A DNA stretch of 64,000 nt. It comes from Schizochytrium sp. CCTCC M209059. Lineage: Eukaryota > Sar > Bigyra > Thraustochytrida > Thraustochytriidae. Made by a program: the position numbers and the translations under genes. Shown here piece by piece: positions 1 through 9,337 of this stretch. The notes under the pieces are model-generated. The model was given only the letters and a program-made list of their open reading frames with translations, did no database searches and was not told the DNA's origin. Location of the stretch: the NCBI GenBank assembly GCA_000818945.1, contig KN805371.1:1426696-1490695 (forward strand). The letters run 5' to 3'. Within the stretch, counting starts at the first letter, position 1; the number at the start of each line of letters is the position of its first letter.

Positions 1-2446
1 TGGCACGCAAGAGTTTGCCCACGGCATGATTGATGGAGTACACCGTATCCCGCGCGTTCGCGTCTTCGTCCTCTTCCTCGTTGTCACCATTATCTTCATT
101 GTGGGCACGCCTCTTTGCCTTTCCGGCAGATACACCGCGCCCTTCCGTACGTTTCAGTTTTCGTTCAAGCGCGCGAACAGCAACCGACGGGGCCGGTCCT
201 CGACGTCGGCGCTTGCCTTTCGCTTGATCCACTTGAGCATCGGGCCTTCCAATGCAATAAAATTGGAGCATTTGGATGGCACAACGTAGGTCTCCATTGG
301 CACGTAGTGCCATGTCAAGAATAGCATTATCAGGAACAGACACGCCTTCTGCATCAGCAATGCTCCGCAAAACGCGGGTCAACCGACCGGGAGCGATGCG
401 ACCCAGGTTCAAACTGAGCGCAGAGCTCATGATTTGGTCTGAGAACACGCGTCGCAGTGTCGTTGGATTCGCAGCATCTCCGTCGCTGGTACTGATGATA
501 ATCATCGGTTGGCCTGCACGGACAGAGGCTTGCAAAGCGCGATGAAAGGTTGCCTGCGTTTCTGGTGTCTTTAGAAATGGGAGCTCCTCAATCAAGAGAA
601 TCGATTGGGGCTTGTGTTGCTGACCTGATGACGCAGGTCCCATTTGCAATGCTGGAAAACGACTTGCCTGGATAAAACTTACAAAGTCGTTAATTTGCGA
701 CACGTAAGGGATCTCCAAGCCTGAAGGCGGGCCCCTCATTGACACATCCGCACTTCTCATATCTCCACCGGGAAACGATGAAGGACGTAGAACATCGCTC
801 TTCCAATGCCGAAGCTCTATCGCCAATTCTTTGGCGACAAGCTCAACACACAAAGACTTGCCTGCGCCGCTTGGACCGTGTAGCACCAGTGGATTGAGAA
901 GAGGTCTGAATGTTCCTCGACTTGATTCCTGCATCCATTGGCGAATCTCCTCCACCTTTTTTTTTGCCACGGCTTTCATGAAAATATCAAGGCTCTCGGG
1001 CCTATGCTTGTCGCTCCAAAGTCCAGGCAAAGAAGGCACATCATGGTCCACATCATTCTTTTCTGAATGTGTCGTGAATTCCTTGCGCACGTTCCGTCCT
1101 TGCCTCTGTCGCTTTTGCTCGGCGCTTGCACTTGTCAGAGAAGACCCTTCAGATTGAAGTGAGATGCAAACTTGTTTCGCTGGAAGTGAGTCTGCATGCC
1201 TTCGTGTTCTTCGTGAGAGGCCTTTTCTCGTTTTCCGGGACACGAGCGGGCTCTCTTCTTCCTCTTCCTCCTCCTCTTCTTCTTCTTCTTCTTCTTCTTC
1301 TTTGTCTTCAGAAAAAGAACTAGCGTCTTTTGTGAATTTGTCTGCACCCACTCGGCCCGACGACGGCGGTGAAGAAGGCTTCTCACGAACCTCATCACAA
1401 GAAGTGCACTGTTCCGCCCCGGGTTCATTGATGAGTGTACACGTTGGACAGGCCCACTGTCCATTATGAAGGTCCGCGCGTCGATGTTGTTGACACAGAT
1501 GACAAACAAGCGCCTTGGCTGGATTTTTCAGAGTACATTCGGTACAAATCCACGAATGACTTTCCTGCGTCGGGCCTGAAGACTCGCTTGCGCCGTCGTT
1601 AACGTTTGAAGAATGTCTCGCGGATTTTCCTCTTGACGCATCATCTTTACCAACTTTCCTCGCACGACTTGTAGTAATCTGATCAGAGTACTCCTCCTCG
1701 TCGCTATCATCCAAGATACAGACTTCCAACTCTGGCGAAGGTGTGTGTCGCGGGCGCCGAGAACAGGTCCTGGTTTCACTGGCAACAGCACTTTTGCTCT
1801 TGCTGATGATGCCTGGAAGGCTCGCATCCTCGTCGCTTTGAGAGGAAGCATCAGCTACCATGTTGTCATTTTTAACCTCGTCCTTGTCACCTCCACGTTC
1901 GTCTTTGACGTCCTCTGCATCGTCTTCATCTTCATCTTCATCTTCATCTTCATCTTCATCCAAGAGCGATATAACTGCAGGAGCACGAGAAAAAGACTTG
2001 GCGCTTTTGGTGAGAGAGCGAGGTTTGACGGACACAAAAGGCTTTGCTGTGGATTGACTCCTTGATGCTGTTGAATCAGCGCTCTTAGCGCTGTTAGCGC
2101 TAACGGTGCGGGACCGTCTCGGACGTTGTTTCCGCTGCGGGTCAAGTTCGTCGGCAGCGTGCTTTGATTCGACACGAAAGCGTTTCATTGTAAAGGGAGA
2201 CGTTGCTTTTCTTCGCTTGCCCGAAAGATTTTGCTCGTCTGCGCTATCGCTGTCCTCATCGTCTTCATCCGAATCGCTTTCGTTGCTTTTCCTCGCGGAT
2301 CTGAGCCTGGTGGTCGTGCTTTTGAAGCCCCCATGGGAAGACTTTTCGTCATCATCATCCTCAACGTCGTCATCCTCAATATCATCTTCGGCGCTCCAGT
2401 CTAGAACCTTGGGCGCTCTGCGCGAGGAGGTTCTCCGTGAGCGCAT
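1..2446 (-). CDS. RAD17: RAD17-like checkpoint clamp loader with two RanBP2-type zinc fingers (3' end outside window)
   Basis: An uninterrupted frame of at least 815 codons runs from the ATG at 2446 off the left edge. Residues 1-290 are acidic/serine-rich and disordered-looking. Two RanBP2-type zinc fingers (W-x-C-x2-C ... C-x2-C) start at about W299 and W331, followed by a poly-Glu run near residue 400. From W477 (WSDKHRPESL) the protein matches the RAD17/RFC-like AAA+ region: a Walker A GPSGAGKS at about 524-531, a conserved RHW shortly after, and later RCAIQMLQFY and a NHAVGKLLRA segment typical of RAD17. Known role of the family: with RFC2-5 it loads the 9-1-1 clamp at damaged DNA in the nucleus to start ATR signalling. 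The AAA+ assignment is strong. The zinc fingers lie in the same frame with no intron signal between, and I do not know them from RAD17 of other lineages. The C-terminus is not visible. Confidence 0.85.
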   Translation of the reverse strand, partial: MRSRRTSSRRAPKVLDWSAEDDIEDDDVEDDDDEKSSHGGFKSTTTRLRSARKSNESDSDEDDEDSDSADEQNLSGKRRKATSPFTMKRFRVESKHAADELDPQRKQRPRRSRTVSANSAKSADSTASRSQSTAKPFVSVKPRSLTKSAKSFSRAPAVISLLDEDEDEDEDEDEDDAEDVKDERGGDKDEVKNDNMVADASSQSDEDASLPGIISKSKSAVASETRTCSRRPRHTPSPELEVCILDDSDEEEYSDQITTSRARKVGKDDASRGKSARHSSNVNDGASESSGPTQESHSWICTECTLKNPAKALVCHLCQQHRRADLHNGQWACPTCTLINEPGAEQCTSCDEVREKPSSPPSSGRVGADKFTKDASSFSEDKEEEEEEEEEEEEEEEESPLVSRKTRKGLSRRTRRHADSLPAKQVCISLQSEGSSLTSASAEQKRQRQGRNVRKEFTTHSEKNDVDHDVPSLPGLWSDKHRPESLDIFMKAVAKKKVEEIRQWMQESSRGTFRPLLNPLVLHGPSGAGKSLCVELVAKELAIELRHWKSDVLRPSSFPGGDMRSADVSMRGPPSGLEIPYVSQINDFVSFIQASRFPALQMGPASSGQQHKPQSILLIEELPFLKTPETQATFHRALQASVRAGQPMIIISTSDGDAANPTTLRRVFSDQIMSSALSLNLGRIAPGRLTRVLRSIADAEGVSVPDNAILDMALRANGDLRCAIQMLQFYCIGRPDAQVDQAKGKRRRRGPAPSVAVRALERKLKRTEGRGVSAGKAKRRAHNEDNGDNEEEDEDANARDTVYSINHAVGKLLRA

Positions 2447-3040
2447 GATCCGCGCCAGGTGGCACAATTTGCCTGCCTGAAAGTTCGCGGAGGGCAAGAC
2501 GTGCGACTGCGCACGGATGCCCAAGGATTTGCCCGACGGATGGTCGCTGCACGCCGACGCTGACAACAACCTTCACTCGCCGCGCCACCACGGAACGAAG
2601 GAGCGAGCCTGCCGATGGCGAGCCGCGTGCCCCCCCCGCCCCGCTCTGCCTCCGCGTCCACCCACCCAAGGCACGAGCGGGCGGTGGCGGAGCCCAGGTT
2701 CGTGTCGCGTTGCGTTTTTGCCACTGGGCCCAATGGTAGAACGTTGGGAGTCGGCGATCTCAAGGTGCTCTCCACGAAACGCAGAAACGCAAACGTAATG
2801 GAAGGCGCATGCTCGGGCACACAGCTCGTCAGAGGAGAGAGAAGGAGGATCGTTGTTGCGCCGGTTTGTTGTGATATTCTTTACAATAATTCAATGCGAG
2901 AATTCAACGAAAGTCATAGCAGAAAAGAGACTGGAAGACATCTGCGGGGGTTAGAAGCAAAGCATGAAGAACAACATCGCAGCTCGTGTCATTTGACGCG
3001 AACGAGACATGCACACAAACAACATCACAAAGTGAAGCCA
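2447..3040. other. Intergenic: RAD17 upstream region
   Basis: About 600 bp lie between the RAD17 start codon and the stop of the next minus-strand gene. The first half is GC-rich and the part near 2870-3040 is more AT-rich. Only short overlapping shadow frames occur. No repeat or RNA gene was recognised. It should hold the RAD17 promoter and the 3' UTR of the neighbour. Confidence 0.5.
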
Positions 3041-4981
3041 CTATGACCGTGCGACGTGGTATGGAATACGACGCAATCGAGCATCCCGGCGCTCAGCGTC
3101 TGCATCTCTACAGGTTTTTACATGTCGAGCGTCGAGAAGCTCGAGAAAGGGGATTCCTCGATAGTAGAAGACTCGGCGGTGCTCGCGCTGCCAATTACGG
3201 ATTGAGACGCGAACGTGCCGTTCCATGCGGCGACGGTCGCGTGACAGCGCGAGGGCCGCGCGCGCCCGCTCTTCGTGATCTGCATGCGGAGGCGCGCGCT
3301 CGGGAGCAAGCTCTTGCTCACGCGACACGACGGCTTCGAGCTGCCTGGCGACACGGAGTACTTTGGAAGCATCTGGAGTACTCCGGACGCGCCGCTTGAC
3401 CCGTTCAAGCTGCTCGGCAGCGTACAACGGTCTTTCTTCTGCAGCGAGGTCGTCGAGCTGTTTAATTACAGCAAGACGTTCTCGAAATGGAATGCAGGCC
3501 TCTTCCCAGGCACTCTGAAGCCGACGATCGGCCGGATCTTTGCCCAGAAGTAAGCGCCGCTGAAAGTCGCGCTCAGCAGCCAGCTCAAGAGCCCAGGCGT
3601 GCTCGATGTGATCACCGCTGCTTGCTTTGTCCCTTTGGTGCAGGGCGTTCTCAATTGGCGCAGCGCAAGATGGAGCGTCTGGTACACGACGTGATCGGCC
3701 TGTATGTGGTCGTTGTCGTCTTCGTCGCGGTGCTTGTGAGCTTCTGCTCCTTAGCTGCTGCAAGAGCTCAAAGCTGGATACGGAGTTTTCCACACGGGGC
3801 ATCATGATGGGGACTTGACACCTCGCTGTACGATGATCACCTTGCAGTGCATTCGCAGAGGACGATAAGCTTGCGTCAACTTCTCGGATGGGCGAAGTAG
3901 CGGTATGTGCATGCTCTGCGGTGCTGGGACGTCTCGACTGATCTTCTCGTTCGACATGTAAAGCAGAAGCAGAAGCAGAAGCAGAAGGAGAAGCAGAAGC
4001 CGCGGTGCTCTGCTGTACATTCTGTGGTGCATGCTCCTCCGTCGATGAGGGTGTTGCTTGCACGAGCGCGGGAGTCGTCGAAGAAGCACACAGTGAATCG
4101 ATTTCATACGACGAAGGCTCAATGGCAGCCCGCGCAGACGCTACATGAGGCCACAGGCTAGGTCCTGAGCCGTTCTCAGACTTGGTCTCCTCGCGATCCC
4201 CGATAAAGGTATTTCTCTGACCTGTTTGTCCGTGACCAGGAGATGAAGAGGGTGGCACGTCAAGGAGAGGTTGCACTGCATTGCTTACGGCATGCCGCGG
4301 CGACTGGACGCGAAGGAGGGCGTCGAGTCTTGCATGCGCTTCGTCAAGGTCAACACGCAGGTTGGTATTGTCTGCCTCAAGATTAGCGAGCTTTCGCTCG
4401 GCTTCTCGGCGGCGCAACTTTTCCGCCAGGAGATCTTTGCGGACGGTCTCGAGTGTCTGATCCCGAGCGCGGATCACGTCTCGAAGCTCTTCCATGGCAT
4501 GTGCTGAGGACTCGAGCTGACCTTGCAAAGCGTCCGCGTGGGCCCGCTCCTGCTCGAGAGCTTTTTCGGCATCAAGACTGTCCTCCAGCACGCTGTCCAG
4601 CGCCGCGTCCCACATGTTCTGCTCATCATCACCGGCAGCGCTGTCGTCCCCACCGAAAAGGCTGCTCACTGTCAGTCCCGGTCCACTGAAGGCGCTGCGC
4701 GGTTCGTGGTCTTCCTCGTCTTCTACCTCGTTGTCTGAGCTTTCTCTTTCTGTGGCCGCGACGACCTCGAGGCCGAGGACGTTTGCGTCGGGAATATTCC
4801 CGAAGAGGTGGTCAGCTGCATCGCGCCAGCGGTGCTGCTGGCGTCCCCCTTCTTGGCCGCCTTCTCCCCCCCGTCGCTGGCCTCTTTCCTGGCGTTCTGC
4901 GGCGCGCTCGAGCACGGACGCGAGGCCCACGGACCATGCCGAGCGGGCTGGGCTCGCGGACGTGAGCCCGTCCGAGTCCAT
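3041..4981 (-). CDS. Orphan coiled-coil protein, 646 aa
   Basis: Intronless frame. I chose the ATG at 4981 (MDSDGLTSASPARSAWSV). The frame stays open upstream to 5278, but that part is translated from a GC-rich stretch with a CTTGCTCAG repeat and looks untranslated. Roughly the first 130 residues are acidic and Gly/Arg-rich. Heptad-like coiled coil follows at about 130-235 (repeated E/K/L/A, e.g. LRRREAERKLANLEADN). A Ser/Thr/Pro-rich low-complexity middle covers about 240-430. The C-terminal third is highly basic and helical, with many Arg-rich segments, and ends IPYHVARS. I recognise no family. The architecture would suit a scaffold or cytoskeletal protein, but that is only a guess from composition. 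Antisense and other-frame ORFs across the gene are GC-bias shadows. Confidence 0.65.
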   Translation of the reverse strand: MDSDGLTSASPARSAWSVGLASVLERAAERQERGQRRGGEGGQEGGRQQHRWRDAADHLFGNIPDANVLGLEVVAATERESSDNEVEDEEDHEPRSAFSGPGLTVSSLFGGDDSAAGDDEQNMWDAALDSVLEDSLDAEKALEQERAHADALQGQLESSAHAMEELRDVIRARDQTLETVRKDLLAEKLRRREAERKLANLEADNTNLRVDLDEAHARLDALLRVQSPRHAVSNAVQPLLDVPPSSSPGHGQTGQRNTFIGDREETKSENGSGPSLWPHVASARAAIEPSSYEIDSLCASSTTPALVQATPSSTEEHAPQNVQQSTAASASPSASASASALHVEREDQSRRPSTAEHAHTATSPIREVDASLSSSANALQGDHRTARCQVPIMMPRVENSVSSFELLQQLRSRSSQAPRRRRQRPHTGRSRRVPDAPSCAAPIENALHQRDKASSGDHIEHAWALELAAERDFQRRLLLGKDPADRRLQSAWEEACIPFRERLAVIKQLDDLAAEERPLYAAEQLERVKRRVRSTPDASKVLRVARQLEAVVSREQELAPERAPPHADHEERARAALALSRDRRRMERHVRVSIRNWQREHRRVFYYRGIPFLELLDARHVKTCRDADAERRDARLRRIPYHVARS

Positions 4982-5587
4982 GGTTCTTCCTCGCGCGGCG
5001 TCAGGGCCGGGGAGGGGAGGAGGCCAGGCAGCCGGGCAGCCTGTCAGCCAGGGAGGAGGCCGCGGCGCGTCCAGCCGCTCGCTGCACCTCCGTCTGGCCG
5101 AGGTCCTTCTGCCTGGCCAACGTTGCGGCCTCAAGGGGCTCGCGGTCGTTGCGCGGCATGAAAACGGACATTCGTTCTTCCGCGTATTCTTCTCACAGAG
5201 TGGCTTGCTCAGCTTGCTCAGCTTGCTCAGCTTGCTCGGCTTGCTCGGCTTGTTTGCTTGCCCCTGGAAAAAGCGCACGTCACGATCGACCCGAAGCCGA
5301 CGGACGGCAAGCTATCGACGCCGTTTTCGGCGTGACGTGATGTTGGGAAAGAAACGCGAGCGAGCACGTCGGCCGCAAGAGCGGTCAGCGGGAAGGTCTT
5401 CCGCCACAGATTACGGACGCTTGCGCAAAAGATCATGGAATCGACATTGATTGATCGGTTTAGGTTACAATTTGTGTGCGTGGCGAAGGGGAGCCAAGCG
5501 CGGTCGCTTCTTCGGCCCCTCTTCGGACCCATGACACGAAAGTCTAATGTCGACGACGGCGACGAGTGCACTGTCTGCCTGTCAATT

Positions 5588-5620
5588 ATGCATGCATGCA
5601 TGCATGCATGCATGCATGCA
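5588..5620. repeat. (ATGC)n tetranucleotide microsatellite
   Basis: About eight perfect copies of ATGC. The motif is self-complementary in pairs (GCATGC), so the tract can fold back on itself. Confidence 0.9.
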
Positions 5621-5789
5621 CTTGCGAGGACGAGACCGGAGCCTTTGCAAAGTTAGGGTGGGAAGTTCGCGCAATCTTCGTGGTCCATTGAGGAATGTAT
5701 GTATATAGGTGTATTGTCGTCCGCGGCCACAGCCGTCCAATGAAGTTACTAAAAAAGCAAATGATACAGTGCGCAATGTTGCGTGTGCA

Positions 5790-5845
5790 ATGCTATGCTA
5801 TGCTATGCCATGACATGCTGTGCTGTGCTGCGCTGCGCTGTGCTG
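5790..5845. repeat. 5-bp-periodic array TGCTA to TGCTG to CGCTG
   Basis: Consecutive 5-bp units drift by single substitutions (TGCTA, TGCCA, TGACA, TGCTG, CGCTG) without losing register. Confidence 0.8.
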
Positions 5846-5862
5846 TGTTGATGGTCATAAAT

Positions 5863-6684
5863 TTACATGGCGAGAAGCTCGGGGAGGTCCCTGTGCAGCG
5901 CGCCGAGGCTGACGCCGCTGCGGACGGCGGCCCGCACGTCGAGCTCGAGACGCGAGGGCTGCGAGTCCTGCGGCGCAGCCTGCAGCGGCGACTGCGTCTG
6001 GAAGCAAGGCGGACTCTGGCGTAAGACACGACGGCGACGTACGGGACGTTCTCGACCCGACGTTGGGGGACGCATAGCCTGGTCGCCGCGGGCGAGCCCG
6101 TCTTCGTCAACCTTCTGCTCCTCGTCGAGGTATCGACTGCAGCCTGCTGCCTCGGCCTCCTCCCGCCTTCCCGAGCACGCGCCCGCGTCCGCGAGCTCGC
6201 AGGACGGCTCGCGGCGCTTTGGGGCCCAAGAACCTCCCGAGTGTGAACTCGGTGGAGCAGGGTGTGCGCCGCGGTGTTTCTTGCGGTCGAGACAGGGCTC
6301 GTGGCTGGGCTCGTGACCCTCGGCCTGCGCCAGGTTTCTGCGCAGGCGTGCGAGCCAGGTGTCCTCGCCGTCGTCGGGGAGCGACTGCGGCACGCCGAGC
6401 GGCGCCGCGGCCGGCGGGGGCTGCGCGTACGGCCCGAGGCCGTGGCTCTCTGCGCTCGCCGTGCTCGCGAGGCTGGCATTGCTGCGCGCGCTCACGAGCG
6501 GCAGCTGCAGCTTGCGCGCGGTGGCCGCCGAGCTGCTGCGGCGCCTGCCTGCGTCGCTCGCGAGCGCGGACTTGCGCCGCAGCCTGCCCTCGATCCTCCT
6601 CGCGAGCTGCCTGGCCTTCTCGTGCAGCCCCGTCGCCTTCTTGACGGCGAGCTCGACCTCGTGCAGTTCCGTCATGACGCCCAT
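5863..6684 (-). CDS. Hypothetical basic protein, about 273 aa (weak)
   Basis: The frame starts at an ATG at 6684 (MGVMTELHEVELAVKKATGL); a second ATG nine bases downstream is equally possible. The N-terminal 60 residues look like a real amphipathic helix followed by an Arg-rich segment (RRIEGRLRRKS). The rest is Arg/Ser/Pro-rich low complexity, ending LHRDLPELLAM. No domain is recognised. The region is GC-rich and open in several frames, so it may instead be part of a spliced gene or non-coding. The N-terminal helix and the absence of any better frame are the only support. Confidence 0.35.
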   Translation of the reverse strand: MGVMTELHEVELAVKKATGLHEKARQLARRIEGRLRRKSALASDAGRRRSSSAATARKLQLPLVSARSNASLASTASAESHGLGPYAQPPPAAAPLGVPQSLPDDGEDTWLARLRRNLAQAEGHEPSHEPCLDRKKHRGAHPAPPSSHSGGSWAPKRREPSCELADAGACSGRREEAEAAGCSRYLDEEQKVDEDGLARGDQAMRPPTSGRERPVRRRRVLRQSPPCFQTQSPLQAAPQDSQPSRLELDVRAAVRSGVSLGALHRDLPELLAM

Positions 6685-7279
6685 CTTCGCCGGCCACGCG
6701 ACCAAACTCCAGAAGCGAGCAAGTTACTTTCGCGCCTCGCGTTGCGGCTTGGCTTCGCGACGTTGCGGATTTGCTGCTTCGCACCGCCGCTCCCTCGGGG
6801 GGCCCGCGTCGCCGCCGCCCTCGCCGCGTAGCCTCGGGAGCGTCCCGGCCGCGCTCTGGCGCTGCTTCTTCTGCACGTAGCCTGGCGCGCCCAGCTCGCT
6901 TCCCCTGGGCGCCCAGCTCGCACTTCGAGTTCCCTGCGGTTACGGCCTTTCTACGGTAAAGTGTTAGTTCCTTGCTTTCCTCTCTTCCTGTTAGATTTCT
7001 GAGTCTTTCTAGGGCGTAGGCCTAGTTCGCGCTTTGCAGGTTGACAGTTCCTGCGCTCCTTGTTGCTGCTGGTTGGCTGCCTGTCGCGCCCGAAAGCCCA
7101 GCAGCGGCCAGCGGCGACCCGGGTTTGCATTCGTTATCGGCCGCGCAGGCGGGCCGCTGCGAGGGCCTGCTCACGCCCCCCGCGGACCGGCTGCCTGGCT
7201 GGCCGGCCTTCGTGCGCTGCGAGGCCGCCGGGGGCTGCGCGAGGTCCCCGGCGCGACCGTGCACGCGCCGGCGCGGCCT

Positions 7280-7450
7280 AGGGTTTGGGTTAGATGGGGT
7301 GTAGGAGTTGGCATGGGTACAGTGAGGTGTGGTGGACCCCGTGGCTCCGCGGNNNNNNNNNNGCATGGGTACAGTGAGGTGTGGTGGCCCCCGTGGCTCC
7401 GCGTCGCGACGAGTTTACGCGTCGCGACGAGTTTACGCGTCGTGACGAGC
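7280..7450. repeat. Telomere-like motif plus tandem repeat flanking an assembly gap
   Basis: A TAGGGTTTGGGTTAG segment (7280-7294) is followed by a unit beginning GCATGGGTACAGTGAGG. That unit occurs at 7311-7352 and again at 7363-7403, directly either side of the 10-N gap (7353-7362), with one mismatch. It is followed by repeats of GTCGCGACGAGTTTACGC at about 7402-7448. The gap almost certainly collapses further copies. Confidence 0.8.
7353..7362. other. Assembly gap (10 N)
   Basis: Ten undetermined bases within a tandem repeat; the true length is unknown. Confidence 1.
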
Positions 7451-8156
7451 GGAGCAGGCGAGGAAAGGGAGGGAAAGGGAATATTGGGAATGAGAGACCT
7501 TCTTCCCGGTTCGATTTACGCATTGGACGCCGCATAGGCGAGCGCTACGGACGAGCAAGGGCGGCGCAGGGCCGCTGCAAGAGGCCGAGAGTGAGGCGGA
7601 GGAATGGTCGGTTCGGGGCAGAAGGAAACGTGCCTGCCTAGCTCTTGATGGCGGTGGAAAACGGGATACGTCATAACTTGTCGCGTCACGCGAGAGGCTA
7701 AAGACGTGCCTGAGCGATGCGCCGGCAATCTGCCAGACTTGTGAATGGAAAGAGGGTGATGACAGTTTGTCTTTGGCGGACGCATCAAGCCTAAACCCCT
7801 TTGCTTTTGCCTGGAACAACCCAAAGCAGCGCAATGGTTCCTATATTTCTTCGAACGCGTCGCGCAGGGGCGTCAGACTGGCTATCTACGTCAAATAGAA
7901 GGTGGCTGTGCGGGACTTCCCATTTTACGCTCAAGGTCCCCAATCGATAACCTTTGAGTTGTAACGACAAATTGAACGATGCAGAAACCTCGCGCCATGG
8001 AGCTCATCCATGTCACGGATAGCTGGAAAGAGGAGGCAAAAGACACGGCCATCATGAGAGAATTGCCTTTAGAGAAACGAAAGACGCTGTCCGCCCATCT
8101 TCTTCTCAAAACGAATCATTCTCCCTCATCGTCCTTCGTCTGAACGTATGAGAGAA

Positions 8157-8157
<1 letters not shown>

Positions 8158-8187
<30 letters not shown>

Positions 8188-8188
8188 A
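8158..8188. repeat. (GA)n microsatellite
   Basis: About 15 GA units in the 3' flank of the Rab gene. Confidence 0.9.
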
Positions 8189-8397
8189 AGTTTGAGATCA
8201 TAGAGGCATAATGCGTACGCTTTTACTGTTTTCGGGATGACAAAGTGGTCGTGGCTTTCAAAAATAGAGGCAAGCACGCATTGCGAACATAAAAGTAAGG
8301 ATGACAACAAGTTGAGTCTGGCAACAAAAAGGAGAAAAGAAACAAAAAGTAGCGAAAAAAGGGGGGGAAGAGAAGGAGAACATGTAAGTAGTGATGA

Positions 8398-9337
8398 TCA
8401 ACAGCACGAGTCTTTTTGAGGTTTGCCGGCGTTCCCGTTGCCGATAACTACGGATTTACCATAGTCCTCCTCATCGTCCATGGTTTTAAAGTGGTTGTGC
8501 ACGTTGACAACGAGCTCTTCAAAGGCGCGCGTGACATTCTGGCCTGTTTTCGCCGAGGTACGCATTGACAAGAGACCGTGCTCCTCGCAGGCGCTCGTGT
8601 GCACAGCCTCCGAAATGTACTTGCCAACCTCGAGCTCAGTCTCGAGGTCGATCTTATTGCCCACGAGCATGATGCACGATAGGAAGCCGCGATCCTTATC
8701 TGCTGCCTCTTTCAAATCATTCAACCACGTGTCCAGCGCATTTTGAAATGATTTCTTGTTCGCGACGTCGTACACGAGAATTGCACCTGCTGCTCTACGG
8801 TAGTGTGACGTGGTGATGGCGCGGTAACGTTCTTGTCCGGCTGTGTATTATCAAAGTGCAAATCGTTCCGGAAAGACAAAAAGACAATCGGTCAGTCAGT
8901 CAGTCAGTCAGTCAGTCAGTCAGTCAGTCAAGACATCAATGCAAAAGACGCTTCCAGATCCCTACGTACCTGTGTCCCAGATTTGCGTGCGGATTCGCGT
9001 GCCATCCGGATGAACGATGGTCTTGGTCCCGAACTCAACGCCAATGGTCGGCTTGCGGGTCTCGTGAAAGGTGGGAACGGCCTTGCCCGGCTCGGCCGTG
9101 GCGTTCTCAGCGTTACGCGTGAAGCACGCCAAGAGGTTTGTCTTGCCTACCCCCGCGTCTCCTACGAGAACGACTGTGTATTTGGTAAAGGACAAAGAAA
9201 GTAAGAGTCGTGGCGCGTGCATCGGGATCATTCGTCAGTATGTCGTCGCTTGATCAAGTCATGTATAAGGCGAGTGGTGCCTTTTCTCTTGTGAAGGGAG
9301 ATCACTTACTCTTGTACAGAACATCGAACTCGTCCAT
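8398..9337 (-). CDS. Rab11-like small GTPase, 3 exons, 224 aa
   Basis: Exons are 9337-9310, 9173-8970 and 8840-8398, with GTAAGT and GTACGT donors and ACACAG acceptors; the joined length is exactly 225 codons. The joined protein starts MDEFDVLYKIVLVGDAGVGK (P-loop, residues 14-21). It has switch I with PTIGVEF, switch II WDTAGQERYRA, NKID (base recognition), TSAK and a C-terminal CC prenylation signal (DSCC). All GTPase motifs are intact, so it should cycle as a membrane-traffic switch. Sequence around switch I is closest to the Rab11/Rab2 group. The odd point is about 13 extra residues between FTRN and TIGVEF, just before switch I. Intron 2 holds ten perfect GTCA repeats (8891-8930), which read TGAC in the sense strand. 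Confidence 0.92.
8891..8930. repeat. (GTCA)10 microsatellite inside Rab intron 2
   Basis: Ten perfect units. In the transcript sense it reads CTGACTGAC..., which resembles a repeated branch-point motif, 50-90 nt upstream of the 3' splice site at 8841. Confidence 0.9.

Larger units (their letters stand above)
4982..5862. other. Intergenic with short repeats
   Basis: This stretch holds a 10-bp-period tract (GCTTGCTCAG-like) near 5205-5255, a perfect (ATGC)n tract at about 5588-5620 and a 5-bp-periodic TGCTA/TGCTG array at 5790-5845. Otherwise nothing gene-like is seen. It presumably contains the promoter of the 646-aa gene and the 3' flank of the next minus-strand ORF. Confidence 0.5.
6685..8397. 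other. Intergenic, repeat- and gap-containing
   Basis: The stretch is GC-rich up to about 7600. It holds a telomere-like motif and tandem repeat around the 10-N gap (7280-7450) and a (GA)n tract near 8160-8188. Short ORFs at 7433-7834 and 7891-8109 on the minus strand have no recognisable content and are left out. The 8100-8397 part is probably the 3' UTR of the Rab gene. Confidence 0.45.

Noticed and set aside
7500..7530. tRNA-like B-box (GGTTCGATT)
   Set aside because: No matching A-box, acceptor stem or anticodon arm at the right spacing.
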